A stretch of 24,897 nt of DNA, from positions 1 through 24,897 of the forward strand of contig JBDHEI010000045.1 of assembly GCA_039591075.1 (NCBI GenBank), read 5' to 3'. This stretch comes from JAOTVV01 sp039591075. Lineage in GTDB: Bacteria > Gemmatimonadota > Gemmatimonadetes > Gemmatimonadales > GWC2-71-9. Shown in pieces: positions 15,046 to 23,295 of the stretch (position 1 is the first letter of the stretch; every line of letters starts with the position of its first letter). The position numbers and the translations under genes were made by a program. The notes under the pieces were generated by a model. The model saw nothing but the letters and a program-made list of their open reading frames with translations, did no database searches and was not told the DNA's origin.

Positions 15046-16440
15046 TCAGAACGTCGCTGTGAGCGTGAGGCCGAACAGGTGCGCGTTGAACTTGTACAAG
15101 CCGCTGTTCAGTGCCACCGACGGGGCCGTGCCGGGCTCCGGCTCGCGCACCCTGCCGCGGCGCTTGTTCTGGTGGATGTATTGGTAGGCGACGTCGGCGT
15201 GGAACCGGTCGTTGATCCGGATCCCGAACCCACCGGTGAACTCGTTGCGCGTGCCCTCCGGAAGAAGTGGTGTCACTGTCTCCGGCGGTGCAGCGCCCTG
15301 GTGATGGAGGTACCCGCCGCGCACGGTGAACTGCTCGTTGGCGATCCACTCCATGCCCATGCGGAAGCCATTGGTGTTCCGATAGTTCTCTTCGATGAGA
15401 CTGGTACCGGCATTGTCGAACACGAGCTCGAGCTCGTCGAACAGGGACCAATGCACCCACTGCCACTCGGCCAGGAACGTGACCGCGGCGATCGGACTGA
15501 CCGCGATCCCGACGGACACCTGATCCGGCATGGTGATGCTGGCGTCACCGCCCTGGTCGCTCAGAGCCGCGCCGTCGTTGAACAGACCGAGCCCCGCGAT
15601 CACCAGGTCGAGCGAGGTGCCGGCCGGCACGCCGAACGGATTGCCCGCGGGGAGCACGATGCCGGTTTCTACCGGCTCGAACACTGCGTCACCCGCGTAA
15701 TCGAGCGTGGCGCGAGTGAGGTAGCGGATGCCGATGCTGATTCCCTCGCCCGGCGTGATCAAGAGCCCGAAGTTCCCGCCGAACCCCTTCGCGCCGTGGG
15801 CCTTCAGATTGACGTTGGCGAAATCCGTGTGAAACGGAATGCCGAGCTCCCCGAGCGTGGTGCCTGCCGGTGCGGGCGCCGGTGCCGCTTGCTCGGAGAA
15901 GTCCAGCCGCTGGTTGAGCTCCACCGAGCCCAGGACGAAGTCGAACCCGGCGCCGACTGATACGAAGTCGTGCAGCTTGTAGGCCAGCGTGGGCTGGAAG
16001 TACATCGATCGCAGATCGTTGTCGTAGCCGTTGAAGCGTCCCTCGAACGTGACTGGCCACTTGGTTCCGAGTCCGTAGGGCACGAAGAAGCCGAAGCCCG
16101 CAGTGAGTTGCGGTGTAATGCCGTAGGTGACGTACGCGTGCGGTACGGGGACGAGTGGATTCTCGAGGTCGGTCACGTCACCGGTGTAGTCGTCGGTGAA
16201 GTTGCCGTACGCGTAGATGCCGGTCGCCCCCAGGCTCACCGTCATCCCGCGCATTCCGGCAATCCCGGCGGGGTTGTAGAAGACGGCCGAGCCGTCCCCA
16301 CACGGTTTGGGGGTCGAGACGCCCGCGCGACCCATGACACACGTCCCATGCTCGTTCACCTGGAACCCTTGGGCACGGAGGGCTGCTGGCGCGGCCAGGA
16401 GTGCCGCGGTGACAGCCATACCCAGTATCGATCGTGGCAT
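15046..16440 (-). CDS. FadL/OMPP1/TodX-type outer-membrane transport protein
   Basis: FadL-family barrels let long-chain fatty acids or other hydrophobic compounds cross the outer membrane. The 464-residue protein has a signal peptide (MPRSILGMAVTAALLAAPAA, cut near LRA|QG after residue 23). The family plug signature follows: GRAG, then DGSAVFYNPAGIAGM at about 48-62, where NPAG is diagnostic. Next come repeated amphipathic strands (YVTYGITPQLTAGFGFFVPYGLGTKWP in pieces, GISIGIRYLTRA, DQVSVGIAVSP, FTVRGGYLHHQGA). The last residue is Phe, as in most outer-membrane barrels. Two cysteines (residues 34 and 47) flank the plug start and could form a disulfide. A promoter-like pair lies upstream, with a GGGGA ribosome site close to the ATG. 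It heads the unit with the SGNH lipoprotein. Confidence 0.92.
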   Translation of the reverse strand: MPRSILGMAVTAALLAAPAALRAQGFQVNEHGTCVMGRAGVSTPKPCGDGSAVFYNPAGIAGMRGMTVSLGATGIYAYGNFTDDYTGDVTDLENPLVPVPHAYVTYGITPQLTAGFGFFVPYGLGTKWPVTFEGRFNGYDNDLRSMYFQPTLAYKLHDFVSVGAGFDFVLGSVELNQRLDFSEQAAPAPAPAGTTLGELGIPFHTDFANVNLKAHGAKGFGGNFGLLITPGEGISIGIRYLTRATLDYAGDAVFEPVETGIVLPAGNPFGVPAGTSLDLVIAGLGLFNDGAALSDQGGDASITMPDQVSVGIAVSPIAAVTFLAEWQWVHWSLFDELELVFDNAGTSLIEENYRNTNGFRMGMEWIANEQFTVRGGYLHHQGAAPPETVTPLLPEGTRNEFTGGFGIRINDRFHADVAYQYIHQNKRRGRVREPEPGTAPSVALNSGLYKFNAHLFGLTLTATF

Positions 16441-16472
16441 CGCATCCCCACAGTGAGGTGTGTTAAGGCCCG

Positions 16473-16501
16473 ACGTTATTGATCCTTACGGGAATTGTCA
16501 A
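16473..16501 (-). promoter_or_regulatory. Promoter of the FadL-SGNH unit
   Basis: On the minus strand a perfect TTGACA (16501-16496) is followed after 17 nt by TAACGT (16478-16473). The -10 is only a 3-of-6 match, but the -35 is consensus, the spacing is ideal, and the pair lies 33 bases before the FadL start in a 105-bp gap. The clc gene upstream therefore need not be co-transcribed. Confidence 0.55.
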
Positions 16502-16545
16502 CGAGGCGGGAATCGCCGACGGGATGGAGTCCGGCCGACCGCGTG

Positions 16546-18381
16546 TCAGCCCTGGCGGGCCGTGAGCAACTCGCGCTCGTAGGCCGTGAGGATTTCCTGT
16601 CGCCCAATCACCCCGACCAGGCGGTCCGGGTGCTCGGCGTCCACTACGGGCACGTAGTGGCTGCCCCGGACGCCGATCCGCTGCAGGGCCGTGGCCAGCG
16701 TGTCGTCGGGTGTCACCCGCTGAAACTGCTGACTGGCGAGATCTCCCGCCAGGATGACCTCGGCGTAGCGGTCGGTGTCGCTGAGGACGGTGCGGAGATC
16801 GTCGTACGTGATCATGCCGACGAGCCGGAGGTCGCCGTCGAGCACCGGAAACTCGACCTGCGAGCTCGCACCCAGCGCGTCGAGGATCTGCTGCACGCTC
16901 GCCTCTTCACTGATGATATGGGGATCGCGATTGAAGAACTCCCCCACGCGGAGCCGCTCCATCACGGCAGCGTCGCGACCCAGGTGGATCACCTCGCCCC
17001 GCCGCACCAGCCATTGGGAATAAATCGACTCGGGATGGAGCCGGCGCGCCGTGATGTAGGCAACCGCCCCGCACAGCATGAGGGGCAGGATGAGCGCGTA
17101 GTCGTTGGTCATCTCGAACACGATCATGATGGCCGTGAGCGGGGCGTGCGTGCTCCCGGCCACGAGCCCGGCCATCCCGACCAGGGCGAACGCCTCGGGG
17201 ACGATGCCCAGGCCGGGGAGCAGCCTGGCGGTGGTGGCGGCGAGGCCGCCGCCCAGCGTCGCCCCGATCACCATGGCAGGGGTGAAGACGCCGCCGCAGC
17301 GCGCGACGGCCAGCGTGGCGGCGGTCACCAACACCTTGGCGAAGGCCAGCGCGATGAGAAACGATCCCGTGCGGGCGCTGATCATCCCGATGGTCAGCGT
17401 CTCATGTCCTCGGCCCCACAGGTCTGCCTTGAACAGCACGCCGAACGCACCCACGATCAGCGCACCGAGCGCCACTTGGACCCAACGGCTCTTCAGGCGT
17501 TCCAGGAGGTCTTGGGCCCGGTACACCGTACGCGTGTAGAACACGGCAACCGCGCCCGTGGCGATTCCCAATAGGGCGTAGAGCACAAGCTCGCTCGCCC
17601 CCCCCATGGCGTACTCCATGGGGATCTCGATCACGGGAGAATCGCCGAAGGCCGTTCGGGAGATGGCGGCAGCGATGACGCTGGCCACCAGGACCGGGGG
17701 GAACGCGCGCACGCCGAAGCTGCCGATCACCTTCTCGAGCGAGAAGAACACGCCGGCGATCGGCGCGTTGAACGCGGCGGAGATGCCGGCGGCTGCGCCG
17801 CAGGCCACCAACAGGCGCAACCTGTCGGGCCCCGATCGGAAGAACCGTCCGATCTTCGAGCCCAGCGCCGATCCGACCACGGCCACCGGACCCTCCGCAC
17901 CCACGGAGCCGCCGGTCCCGATTGCGAACGCGGTCGCCGCGGTCTTCACCAGCACCGGACGGGTGTGAATGGTCCCGCCCCGTTTGGCCACGGCCAACAT
18001 GACATCGGCGACATTCTCGCCGTCGGAGTCCCGCGTGCCGTAGCGGACCAGCAGCCGGGCGAGTCCCAGTCCCGCGACCACCACGACCACAATGGCCACG
18101 TTGGCGAACCCGGTGACGCGGGCCACCGCCGAGAGCGATCCGGCCTGGACCAGGTCGATCAGCCAGTAGAAGACGATGACCGCGAGCCCCACTGCCAAGC
18201 CGATGGCCAAGGCGAAGATGAGGAGGAGGGTGGTTTCGTCGATGCCCAGTCGGGGCAGTTGGGCAAGGCCCCGCCGAGCGGCGTCGGAGAGCCGGCTCGA
18301 CCAGGCACGGTGCCACGCGACGGCGCGGGTGAGGGCGGACATGGCGGGCGGAAGATACCAATTGGCTCCGGAATCCGTCAC
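16546..18381 (-). CDS. ClC-family anion channel/transporter with two CBS domains
   Basis: This inner-membrane protein belongs to the ClC family (chloride channels or H+/anion exchangers). GTG 18381 gives 611 residues; ATG 18342 would give 598, and neither has a convincing ribosome site. About ten hydrophobic segments lie between residues 50 and 445. The second family motif reads GAEGP (161-165) with the gating Glu163, and the third reads GVFTP (364-368). Where the first motif GSGIP is expected, the sequence reads GENVADVM (121-128), so the chloride-binding serine is missing. Two CBS domains occupy about 475-540 (NRDPHIISEEASVQQIL, DLRLVGMITYDDL) and 545-605 (RVTPDDTLATALQ, RLVGVIGRQEIL). Such domains often sense adenine nucleotides. 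The gene reads away from the divergent region at 18382-18435. Confidence 0.92.
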   Translation of the reverse strand: MTDSGANWYLPPAMSALTRAVAWHRAWSSRLSDAARRGLAQLPRLGIDETTLLLIFALAIGLAVGLAVIVFYWLIDLVQAGSLSAVARVTGFANVAIVVVVVAGLGLARLLVRYGTRDSDGENVADVMLAVAKRGGTIHTRPVLVKTAATAFAIGTGGSVGAEGPVAVVGSALGSKIGRFFRSGPDRLRLLVACGAAAGISAAFNAPIAGVFFSLEKVIGSFGVRAFPPVLVASVIAAAISRTAFGDSPVIEIPMEYAMGGASELVLYALLGIATGAVAVFYTRTVYRAQDLLERLKSRWVQVALGALIVGAFGVLFKADLWGRGHETLTIGMISARTGSFLIALAFAKVLVTAATLAVARCGGVFTPAMVIGATLGGGLAATTARLLPGLGIVPEAFALVGMAGLVAGSTHAPLTAIMIVFEMTNDYALILPLMLCGAVAYITARRLHPESIYSQWLVRRGEVIHLGRDAAVMERLRVGEFFNRDPHIISEEASVQQILDALGASSQVEFPVLDGDLRLVGMITYDDLRTVLSDTDRYAEVILAGDLASQQFQRVTPDDTLATALQRIGVRGSHYVPVVDAEHPDRLVGVIGRQEILTAYERELLTARQG

Positions 18382-18386
18382 CTGAT

Positions 18387-18428
18387 GTGATCACGCGCCT
18401 TGACAGACCCCTCGGGAATTCCCAATCC
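18387..18428 (+). promoter_or_regulatory. Divergent control region with two palindromes and a TTGACA box
   Basis: The 54 bp between the clc start and the surface-protein start hold GTGATCAC (18387-18394) and GGGAATTCCC (18414-18423), both perfect palindromes 28 bp centre to centre. TTGACA at 18400-18405 sits between them. A poor -10 (CAATCC, 18423-18428) follows at 17 nt, and transcription would then start near ATG 18436. The second palindrome would fill the promoter spacer, a common operator position. The roles are inferred. Confidence 0.35.
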
Positions 18429-18435
18429 TTCGCCC

Positions 18436-20031
18436 ATGCAAATGCGCCACATGCGACCGGCGGTGGTCCTGGCCGCCGCCGGGACGCTCACGTGTGTCAT
18501 GCCGACCGACAGGTCGGGTGACTTCCGGGTCGACATCGCTCCCGTTCCGACACTCCTCCTGAAGGACAGCGTCCTGTTGGACGCCGCGGTCGTGGGTGCT
18601 GACGGCGCCGCCGTGCCTGGGGCCGTCGTCGCGTTCGCGTCGAGCGACGCCACTGTGCTCGCCGTCAGTGCCGAGGGCGTGCTCAAAGCCGTCGGGGTGG
18701 GCACGGCCACGCTCACCGTCTCCGCAGTTGGGTTCGCGACGGCCACGCCGTTCACACAGGACCTGCGGGTCCGAGGGAAGCTGGAAGTGGACAGCGTGCT
18801 CCCGCTCAACCTGCGGTTTGGAGACACGTTGGAGATCTTCGGCGTCGGCCTCGATCCGGACTCGCTGTTCGCGATCTCGCTCGGTGGGGTCGAGGCGAAG
18901 GTGAAGGCCTTCATTCCGGACGACCCCCAGCAGCGGGATCGGGAAGCCCGGCTCCGCGTCTGGGCGCCGCCACCCGCCGACAAGCGGTCGGCGCTGTTCC
19001 TGCTGGGTTTTGCCGGGGGCCTGGTGTTCCCCGACACGCTCAGCGTGGCACAGCGGGACCTCTACGAACCCAACGACACGGTGCCGTGGCCGCTCGGGCC
19101 GCTGCCGCTGGGCTTCCGGAATCCGGCGCTGGCGTTCGAGCCGCGGCAGCGGAGTGCGGGCGACGCCGACGTGCAGCCAGCCGATTGGTACACGTTCCAG
19201 CGCACCCAGACGGGAGATCAGACGATCGTCTTCTTCTCCGAGAACGTGGGGGCACAGGCGTTCGGGGTGTTCCTCACCGATTTGCTCATCTGGTCGAGTG
19301 CACTCAACACGTTCATCGTCGGTCCGAATTCGTGGACGATCGGTCTGGAGACGTATCTGTGTGGGGGGCTCGAATTCACGCGCAACGGCGAGCCGGTCAA
19401 GATCGATGAGGTGCTGTTCCCGCTGTCCATCATCGCCATCAAGGATCTCCCGGCCGGGACCTATCACATCTTCGCACCCTACGTGCCGTTCGGTCAGCCG
19501 GCAGCCTACGAGCTGCTGCTGAGCCCGACCTATCTGTCTGTGTTGGGGCCGGATGTCGCAGAGGAGAACGACTACTGTGACGTGGCGGCACCGCTCCCGC
19601 TGCCCGGTTCGGCGAGTCTGACGATCGACAATCCCCATGACATCGACTGGTTCCGGTTCTCGGTGACGTTGCCGACCACCTTCACGGCCACGGCTACGGC
19701 GTCGGCGATCGAAGCCGACATCGATCTGTACGTGGCTCAGGATTTCCGTCCTGATTCTCTGGTGCTGGTGGCGCTCAAGTCCGAGCCCGGCAACGCGGAG
19801 ACGCTGACCGGCGCCCTGGTGCCCGGCGACTACTTCCTGGTAGTGGTGGATTTTCCCGGCGTGCCGACCAACTACACGTTGACCGCCAGCGCAGTCCCGG
19901 CGCCGCCGGCGACGGCCGCACTGGTGGGGTGGGATCTGGAGCCGAATCTCAGGCAGCTCGAGGCCAAGCGAGCGGCGGCGGGGCCACGCCGACCAGATCG
20001 GCTACGTCCGGGGGTGTCCCAGCGACGATGA
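18436..20031 (+). CDS. Secreted Ig-like/PPC-domain surface protein
   Basis: The 531-residue call starts at ATG 18436; ATG 18442 and 18451 are alternatives, and none has a clear ribosome site. A basic start and hydrophobic run (MRPAVVLAAAGTLTC) form a signal sequence ending at Cys20, which may be lipidated, although TLTC is a poor lipobox. Residues about 30-105 are a bacterial Ig-like group 2 domain (PGAVVAFASSDATVLAVS, VGVGTATLTVSAVG). Residues 115-205 look like an IPT/TIG fold (LRFGDTLEIFGVGLDPDSL). Two PPC-type beta domains follow, one opening with YEPNDT and one with EENDYCD, DIDWFRFSV and GDYFLVVVD. No catalytic motif is seen. The Arg-rich last 30 residues are unlike the rest. The stop overlaps the kinase start (ATGA), suggesting a sensor or ligand-binding role in that unit; this is inference. 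Confidence 0.85.
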   Translation: MQMRHMRPAVVLAAAGTLTCVMPTDRSGDFRVDIAPVPTLLLKDSVLLDAAVVGADGAAVPGAVVAFASSDATVLAVSAEGVLKAVGVGTATLTVSAVGFATATPFTQDLRVRGKLEVDSVLPLNLRFGDTLEIFGVGLDPDSLFAISLGGVEAKVKAFIPDDPQQRDREARLRVWAPPPADKRSALFLLGFAGGLVFPDTLSVAQRDLYEPNDTVPWPLGPLPLGFRNPALAFEPRQRSAGDADVQPADWYTFQRTQTGDQTIVFFSENVGAQAFGVFLTDLLIWSSALNTFIVGPNSWTIGLETYLCGGLEFTRNGEPVKIDEVLFPLSIIAIKDLPAGTYHIFAPYVPFGQPAAYELLLSPTYLSVLGPDVAEENDYCDVAAPLPLPGSASLTIDNPHDIDWFRFSVTLPTTFTATATASAIEADIDLYVAQDFRPDSLVLVALKSEPGNAETLTGALVPGDYFLVVVDFPGVPTNYTLTASAVPAPPATAALVGWDLEPNLRQLEAKRAAAGPRRPDRLRPGVSQRR

Positions 20032-21656
20032 ACGTCTGTCTCCAATGCGACACGCCCCTGCCGGATGGGAGCCGGTACTGTCCCTCCTGCGGGACGGACA
20101 CGTCCGACCCGGGAACCAGTCCCCGGGCCCCGCAGCCCACCGCAAATCTCAGCGCACGGCTCAAGTCCGTCGTGGGCGATCGCTACGAAGTGCGTCGGCT
20201 CCTCGGGCGCGGGGGGATGGGCGCCGTGTTTCTTGCGGTCGACCGCAAGCTGGAGCGCGAGGTGGCCATCAAGGTCCTCCCTCCCGAGCTCGCGCACGAC
20301 GAGCAATTCGTGCACCGGTTCGAGCACGAGGCCCGCACCGCGGCCAAGCTCGATCACCACGGCATCATCCCCATCTACGCGGTCGAGTCGGAAGACGATC
20401 TCCACTACTTCGTGATGAAGTACGTGGCGGGCCGGACGCTGGACACGGTGCTGGCCGCCGGTCCCGTGCCGGTGGATCTCGCGCAGCGCATCCTGTGGGA
20501 GTGTGCCTGTGCCCTGGGCCACGCCCACCGCCGCGAGGTGGTACACCGCGACATCAAGCCGGCAAACATCATGTTGGACGAGACCGGTCGCGCGCTGCTC
20601 GCCGACTTCGGGATATCGAAGGCGCTGCAGTCAGCCTCCGGGTTCACCGCCACCGGCCAAGTGATTGGCACGCCGCACTACATGTCGCCGGAGCAGGCCA
20701 AGGGGGAGGACGTGGGCGGCTCGAGCGATCAATACTCGCTGGCCGTCGTCGGCTACCGGCTGCTCTCGGGCCGGCTCCCCTTCGAGGACGACTCGGTCCA
20801 CACCGTGATCTACAAGCAGGTGTTCGAGGTACCGCCTCCGATCCGGACCGTACGCGCGGACATTCCGGCGTTCTTGGCCTCGGGAATTCACCGGGCGCTG
20901 GAGAAGGATCCGGACGACCGGTTTCCCACGATGGAGGCCTTTGCCACGGCCGTGTGGCCCGAGAATCCGGTCACACCAACCGATCGGATCAGCGCGGCCA
21001 CGACGCCGACGCGGCGGAGCACCCCGTCTACTGACGCTCCGACCGAGATCTCGCAGCCGACCGCGACCGTTGGCCGTCCACGACCGCGGCCGCGGAAGCG
21101 GCGGATCTGGCCGGGCATAGCGGCAGCCCTCGTGCTGCTGCTGGGTGGGGGGGCGGCGTTCGTCGGGCTCACGCCTACCGGACACGACCTGCTAGAGCGC
21201 GCGACGCGGCTCGCGACCCGGAGTGGCCAGCCCGCTGGGGGCCCTGTGGGGGCACCGGCCCAGCCGGAAAGCGCCATGGTGCTCACCGCGGCCGAGTCGA
21301 CCTTGGCGGCGTCGACGGTCACCGATTCCGCGGCGGCACCCGCCGACACCCAGGCGGCCCCCGTGCGGCAGTCATCGCCGGTCCAGCAGCCGGTGCGCCG
21401 GCCGTCGCGGCCCGTGGAGCGTACCCCGCCCGCGCCGCAGGTAGGGTATCTCAGTATCGATGCCACCCCGCACGGTCTGCTCGTCGTGGACGGGCGGGAG
21501 ATCAGAGACACGCCGGTGATTCGCCTCGAGCTCGCGCGTGGCGAGCATGTGGTGGAGATTCGGCGGGAGGGGTTTCAGACCTTTCGCGAGCGGATGATGA
21601 TTACGACTGGAAACGAGACGCGCAAACGCATCACCCTCGTCCCGGAGGGCATGTGA
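20028..21656 (+). CDS. Zinc-ribbon Ser/Thr protein kinase with PEGA domain
   Basis: This is a Hanks-type membrane kinase of 542 residues. ATG 20028 overlaps the previous stop by 4 bp and starts directly at a zinc ribbon (Cys4, 7, 18, 21). The kinase domain spans about 53-310. It has the glycine loop GRGGMGAVF (60-68), the ATP-binding Lys82 in VAIKVL, HRDIKPAN with catalytic Asp175, DFG at 193-195, and GTPHYMSPEQ ending an activation loop rich in Ser and Thr. It therefore looks active. A proline/threonine-rich linker leads to a basic PRPRPRKRR stop and a single membrane helix near 361-381. A low-complexity region of about 90 residues follows, then a PEGA domain (about 472-537: GYLSIDATPHGLLVVDG, GEHVVEIRREGFQTF), presumably periplasmic. 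Neighbours on both sides are envelope proteins. Confidence 0.94.
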   Translation: MNVCLQCDTPLPDGSRYCPSCGTDTSDPGTSPRAPQPTANLSARLKSVVGDRYEVRRLLGRGGMGAVFLAVDRKLEREVAIKVLPPELAHDEQFVHRFEHEARTAAKLDHHGIIPIYAVESEDDLHYFVMKYVAGRTLDTVLAAGPVPVDLAQRILWECACALGHAHRREVVHRDIKPANIMLDETGRALLADFGISKALQSASGFTATGQVIGTPHYMSPEQAKGEDVGGSSDQYSLAVVGYRLLSGRLPFEDDSVHTVIYKQVFEVPPPIRTVRADIPAFLASGIHRALEKDPDDRFPTMEAFATAVWPENPVTPTDRISAATTPTRRSTPSTDAPTEISQPTATVGRPRPRPRKRRIWPGIAAALVLLLGGGAAFVGLTPTGHDLLERATRLATRSGQPAGGPVGAPAQPESAMVLTAAESTLAASTVTDSAAAPADTQAAPVRQSSPVQQPVRRPSRPVERTPPAPQVGYLSIDATPHGLLVVDGREIRDTPVIRLELARGEHVVEIRREGFQTFRERMMITTGNETRKRITLVPEGM

Positions 21657-22666
21657 CGCGGTGGGTGCTGGCACTGGTGTGTCTGGCGCTCGCGGCGCCG
21701 AACGCCGCCGCGCAGCGGCATCCCGAGGCGAGGCGGGCCCGGGCGGCGTACGACGATCTCGATCTCCGTCAGGCACTCGTGCTGGCGAGACGGGCTCTGC
21801 AGTTCGATCTGTCACGCGACGACCGCGTCGCGACGCTCGAGATCCTGGCGTTTTCCTACGCCGCATTGGACTCGACCAACGCTGCGGTGGAGGCATTCAA
21901 AGAGCTCATCTTCATCGATCCGAACCGCGAGCCCGACGTGGACGTCGTGTCGCCGCGGATCACCTCGCTCTACGCGTCCGCGCTCGGGCAGGTGCTGGTG
22001 GTGCGCAACGTGAGGATGGACTCGGCCTCATTCGTGGCGGGGCAGGGGTATGCCACGCTGCGGTTTGAGGTGTCCCGCGCGGCGCGGGCCATGACCAGCG
22101 TGTTCGGACCCGGTGGCGAGACGGTGATCGATACGCAGTTGGTCTCCGGACCGACGCGGGTGGACTGGACCGCGCTCGCCGCCGACGGGAGTCCGGTGCC
22201 GCCTGGCGATTACCGGGTTGTGGTGACCGCGGTCGAGGGGCGCAACCAGTTCGCGGTTCCGGTCACCGTGCAGGTGAATCATGGGCTGCTCGATACCCTG
22301 CCGCACCTGCGGAGTCTCCCCGGCTACGTGGAGCAACCCGAGGTCGTCTCGCCGCCGCGCAACTGGAAGCCGATGGGGTACGCGGTGCTGTTTGCCGGGC
22401 TCGCAGCCGGTGCCACGCTTGCGCTCGAGAACACCGATGTGGGTGGCGGGACGCACGCCGAGTTGGGCGCGGCGGGCGTCCTGACCATTGGTGTGGGGCT
22501 GGCGCTCAGCCTCAAGCGGCCCGATCCCAGGCCGGTCGAGGCGAACATTCAGTACAACAAGCTGCTCCGGGAGCAGCTCGCGGCACGGAACACCGAGATC
22601 GCCGTCGACAACGAGCGGCGCCGCCAGCAGGTGCGCCTGACGATCAGCCAGCTGGGGACACCGTGA
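21653..22666 (+). CDS. TPR/FlgD-like envelope protein of the kinase operon
   Basis: GTG 21653 overlaps the kinase stop by 4 bp. The 337-residue product has a signal sequence (MTRWVLALVCLALAAPNAAA, then Q). A helical repeat segment follows at about 25-100 (RRARAAYDDLDLRQALVLARRAL, LAFSYAALDSTNAAVEAFKEL, FIDP), resembling one to two TPR units. Residues about 115-212 are a beta sandwich like the FlgD Ig-like fold (RAMTSVFGPGGETV, GDYRVVVTAVEG). Two hydrophobic segments near 240-257 and 266-285 could span a membrane. The last 45 residues are a charged helix. No enzyme motif is seen. It may link the kinase's PEGA domain to other envelope parts. It is not a family I can name. Confidence 0.83.
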   Translation: MTRWVLALVCLALAAPNAAAQRHPEARRARAAYDDLDLRQALVLARRALQFDLSRDDRVATLEILAFSYAALDSTNAAVEAFKELIFIDPNREPDVDVVSPRITSLYASALGQVLVVRNVRMDSASFVAGQGYATLRFEVSRAARAMTSVFGPGGETVIDTQLVSGPTRVDWTALAADGSPVPPGDYRVVVTAVEGRNQFAVPVTVQVNHGLLDTLPHLRSLPGYVEQPEVVSPPRNWKPMGYAVLFAGLAAGATLALENTDVGGGTHAELGAAGVLTIGVGLALSLKRPDPRPVEANIQYNKLLREQLAARNTEIAVDNERRRQQVRLTISQLGTP

Positions 22667-23295
22667 CGCGGCGCCTCGCGGCGCTCGCGTTGGCGGCGTC
22701 GGTCCTCGTCCCGGCAGTGGGCCACGCGCAGACGGTGCGCATCGGCGTGTTCGGGACCGCGCTCACGCACACCGAGCTGAACCAGGATCGCCGGTCGTTT
22801 GGTGGGGGCGGGGGCGGCACCATCGTGGTGCGGCTCGGGCGCTTCGGCCTCGACCTGTCGGGTTTCGCCGCACGGCTCGACTCGGCGGAGGGGGGCTCGC
22901 AGAAGTTCGACATGATCCAGGGTGACGCGCGGCTCAACTTCCTCATGATCTCGGGCCTTGCGCTGGAAGTGGGTGCCAGCCGCCGCCGAGTCGAGCCGGA
23001 ATTCGCGGTGCAGGACGTGGGGCTCGGCCGCATCGGCCTGTTATCGGAAATCCCGGTGTCTCGCGCGGGCAGCTTCTGGGGCCGGGCGGCGTACTTGGTT
23101 GCGCCTCAGTTCAACGGGGGCGGCGACGCCGGCCTCGCGTTCGAGGTCGGATTCGGCGCCGCCTTCGGGACACGGAACGGGCGCTTCCGCGGGCGCGTGG
23201 ACTACGAGTTCCAGCGCATCGACCGCACGGTGAACCAGCAGGACGTGCCGATACAGGTCTCGATGGCCAGGCTCGGCATCGAGGTCGGGTTCTAG
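22663..23295 (+). CDS. Small predicted outer-membrane barrel protein of the kinase operon
   Basis: GTG 22663 overlaps the preceding stop by 4 bp. The 210-residue protein has a clear signal sequence (MTRRLAALALAASVLVPAVGHA, cut before Q). A glycine run (FGGGGGGT) follows, then alternating amphipathic strands (TIVVRLGRFGLDLSGFAARL, ALEVGASRRRVEPEF, GLAFEVGFGAAFGT, VSMARLGIEVGF). It ends in Phe, as outer-membrane barrels usually do. Its length suits an 8-strand barrel. Its place at the end of the kinase operon suggests an outer-membrane component or output of the same system. A soluble beta-rich periplasmic protein is the alternative. No named family is recognised. Confidence 0.8.
   Translation: MTRRLAALALAASVLVPAVGHAQTVRIGVFGTALTHTELNQDRRSFGGGGGGTIVVRLGRFGLDLSGFAARLDSAEGGSQKFDMIQGDARLNFLMISGLALEVGASRRRVEPEFAVQDVGLGRIGLLSEIPVSRAGSFWGRAAYLVAPQFNGGGDAGLAFEVGFGAAFGTRNGRFRGRVDYEFQRIDRTVNQQDVPIQVSMARLGIEVGF

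Noticed and set aside
13730..15187. 485-codon plus-strand frame opposite the SGNH gene
   Set aside because: It has Arg/Gly/His-rich composition and lies over a gene with all SGNH blocks and a lipoprotein signal.
18391..19638. 415-codon minus-strand frame opposite the Ig/PPC protein
   Set aside because: It would run through the clc upstream region and has no domain, whereas the plus frame shows a signal sequence and PPC motifs and couples to the kinase.
19929..20027. Earlier kinase start giving 33 extra residues
   Set aside because: Those codons lie inside the preceding gene, are low-complexity, and ATG 20028 begins exactly at the zinc ribbon in an ATGA overlap.
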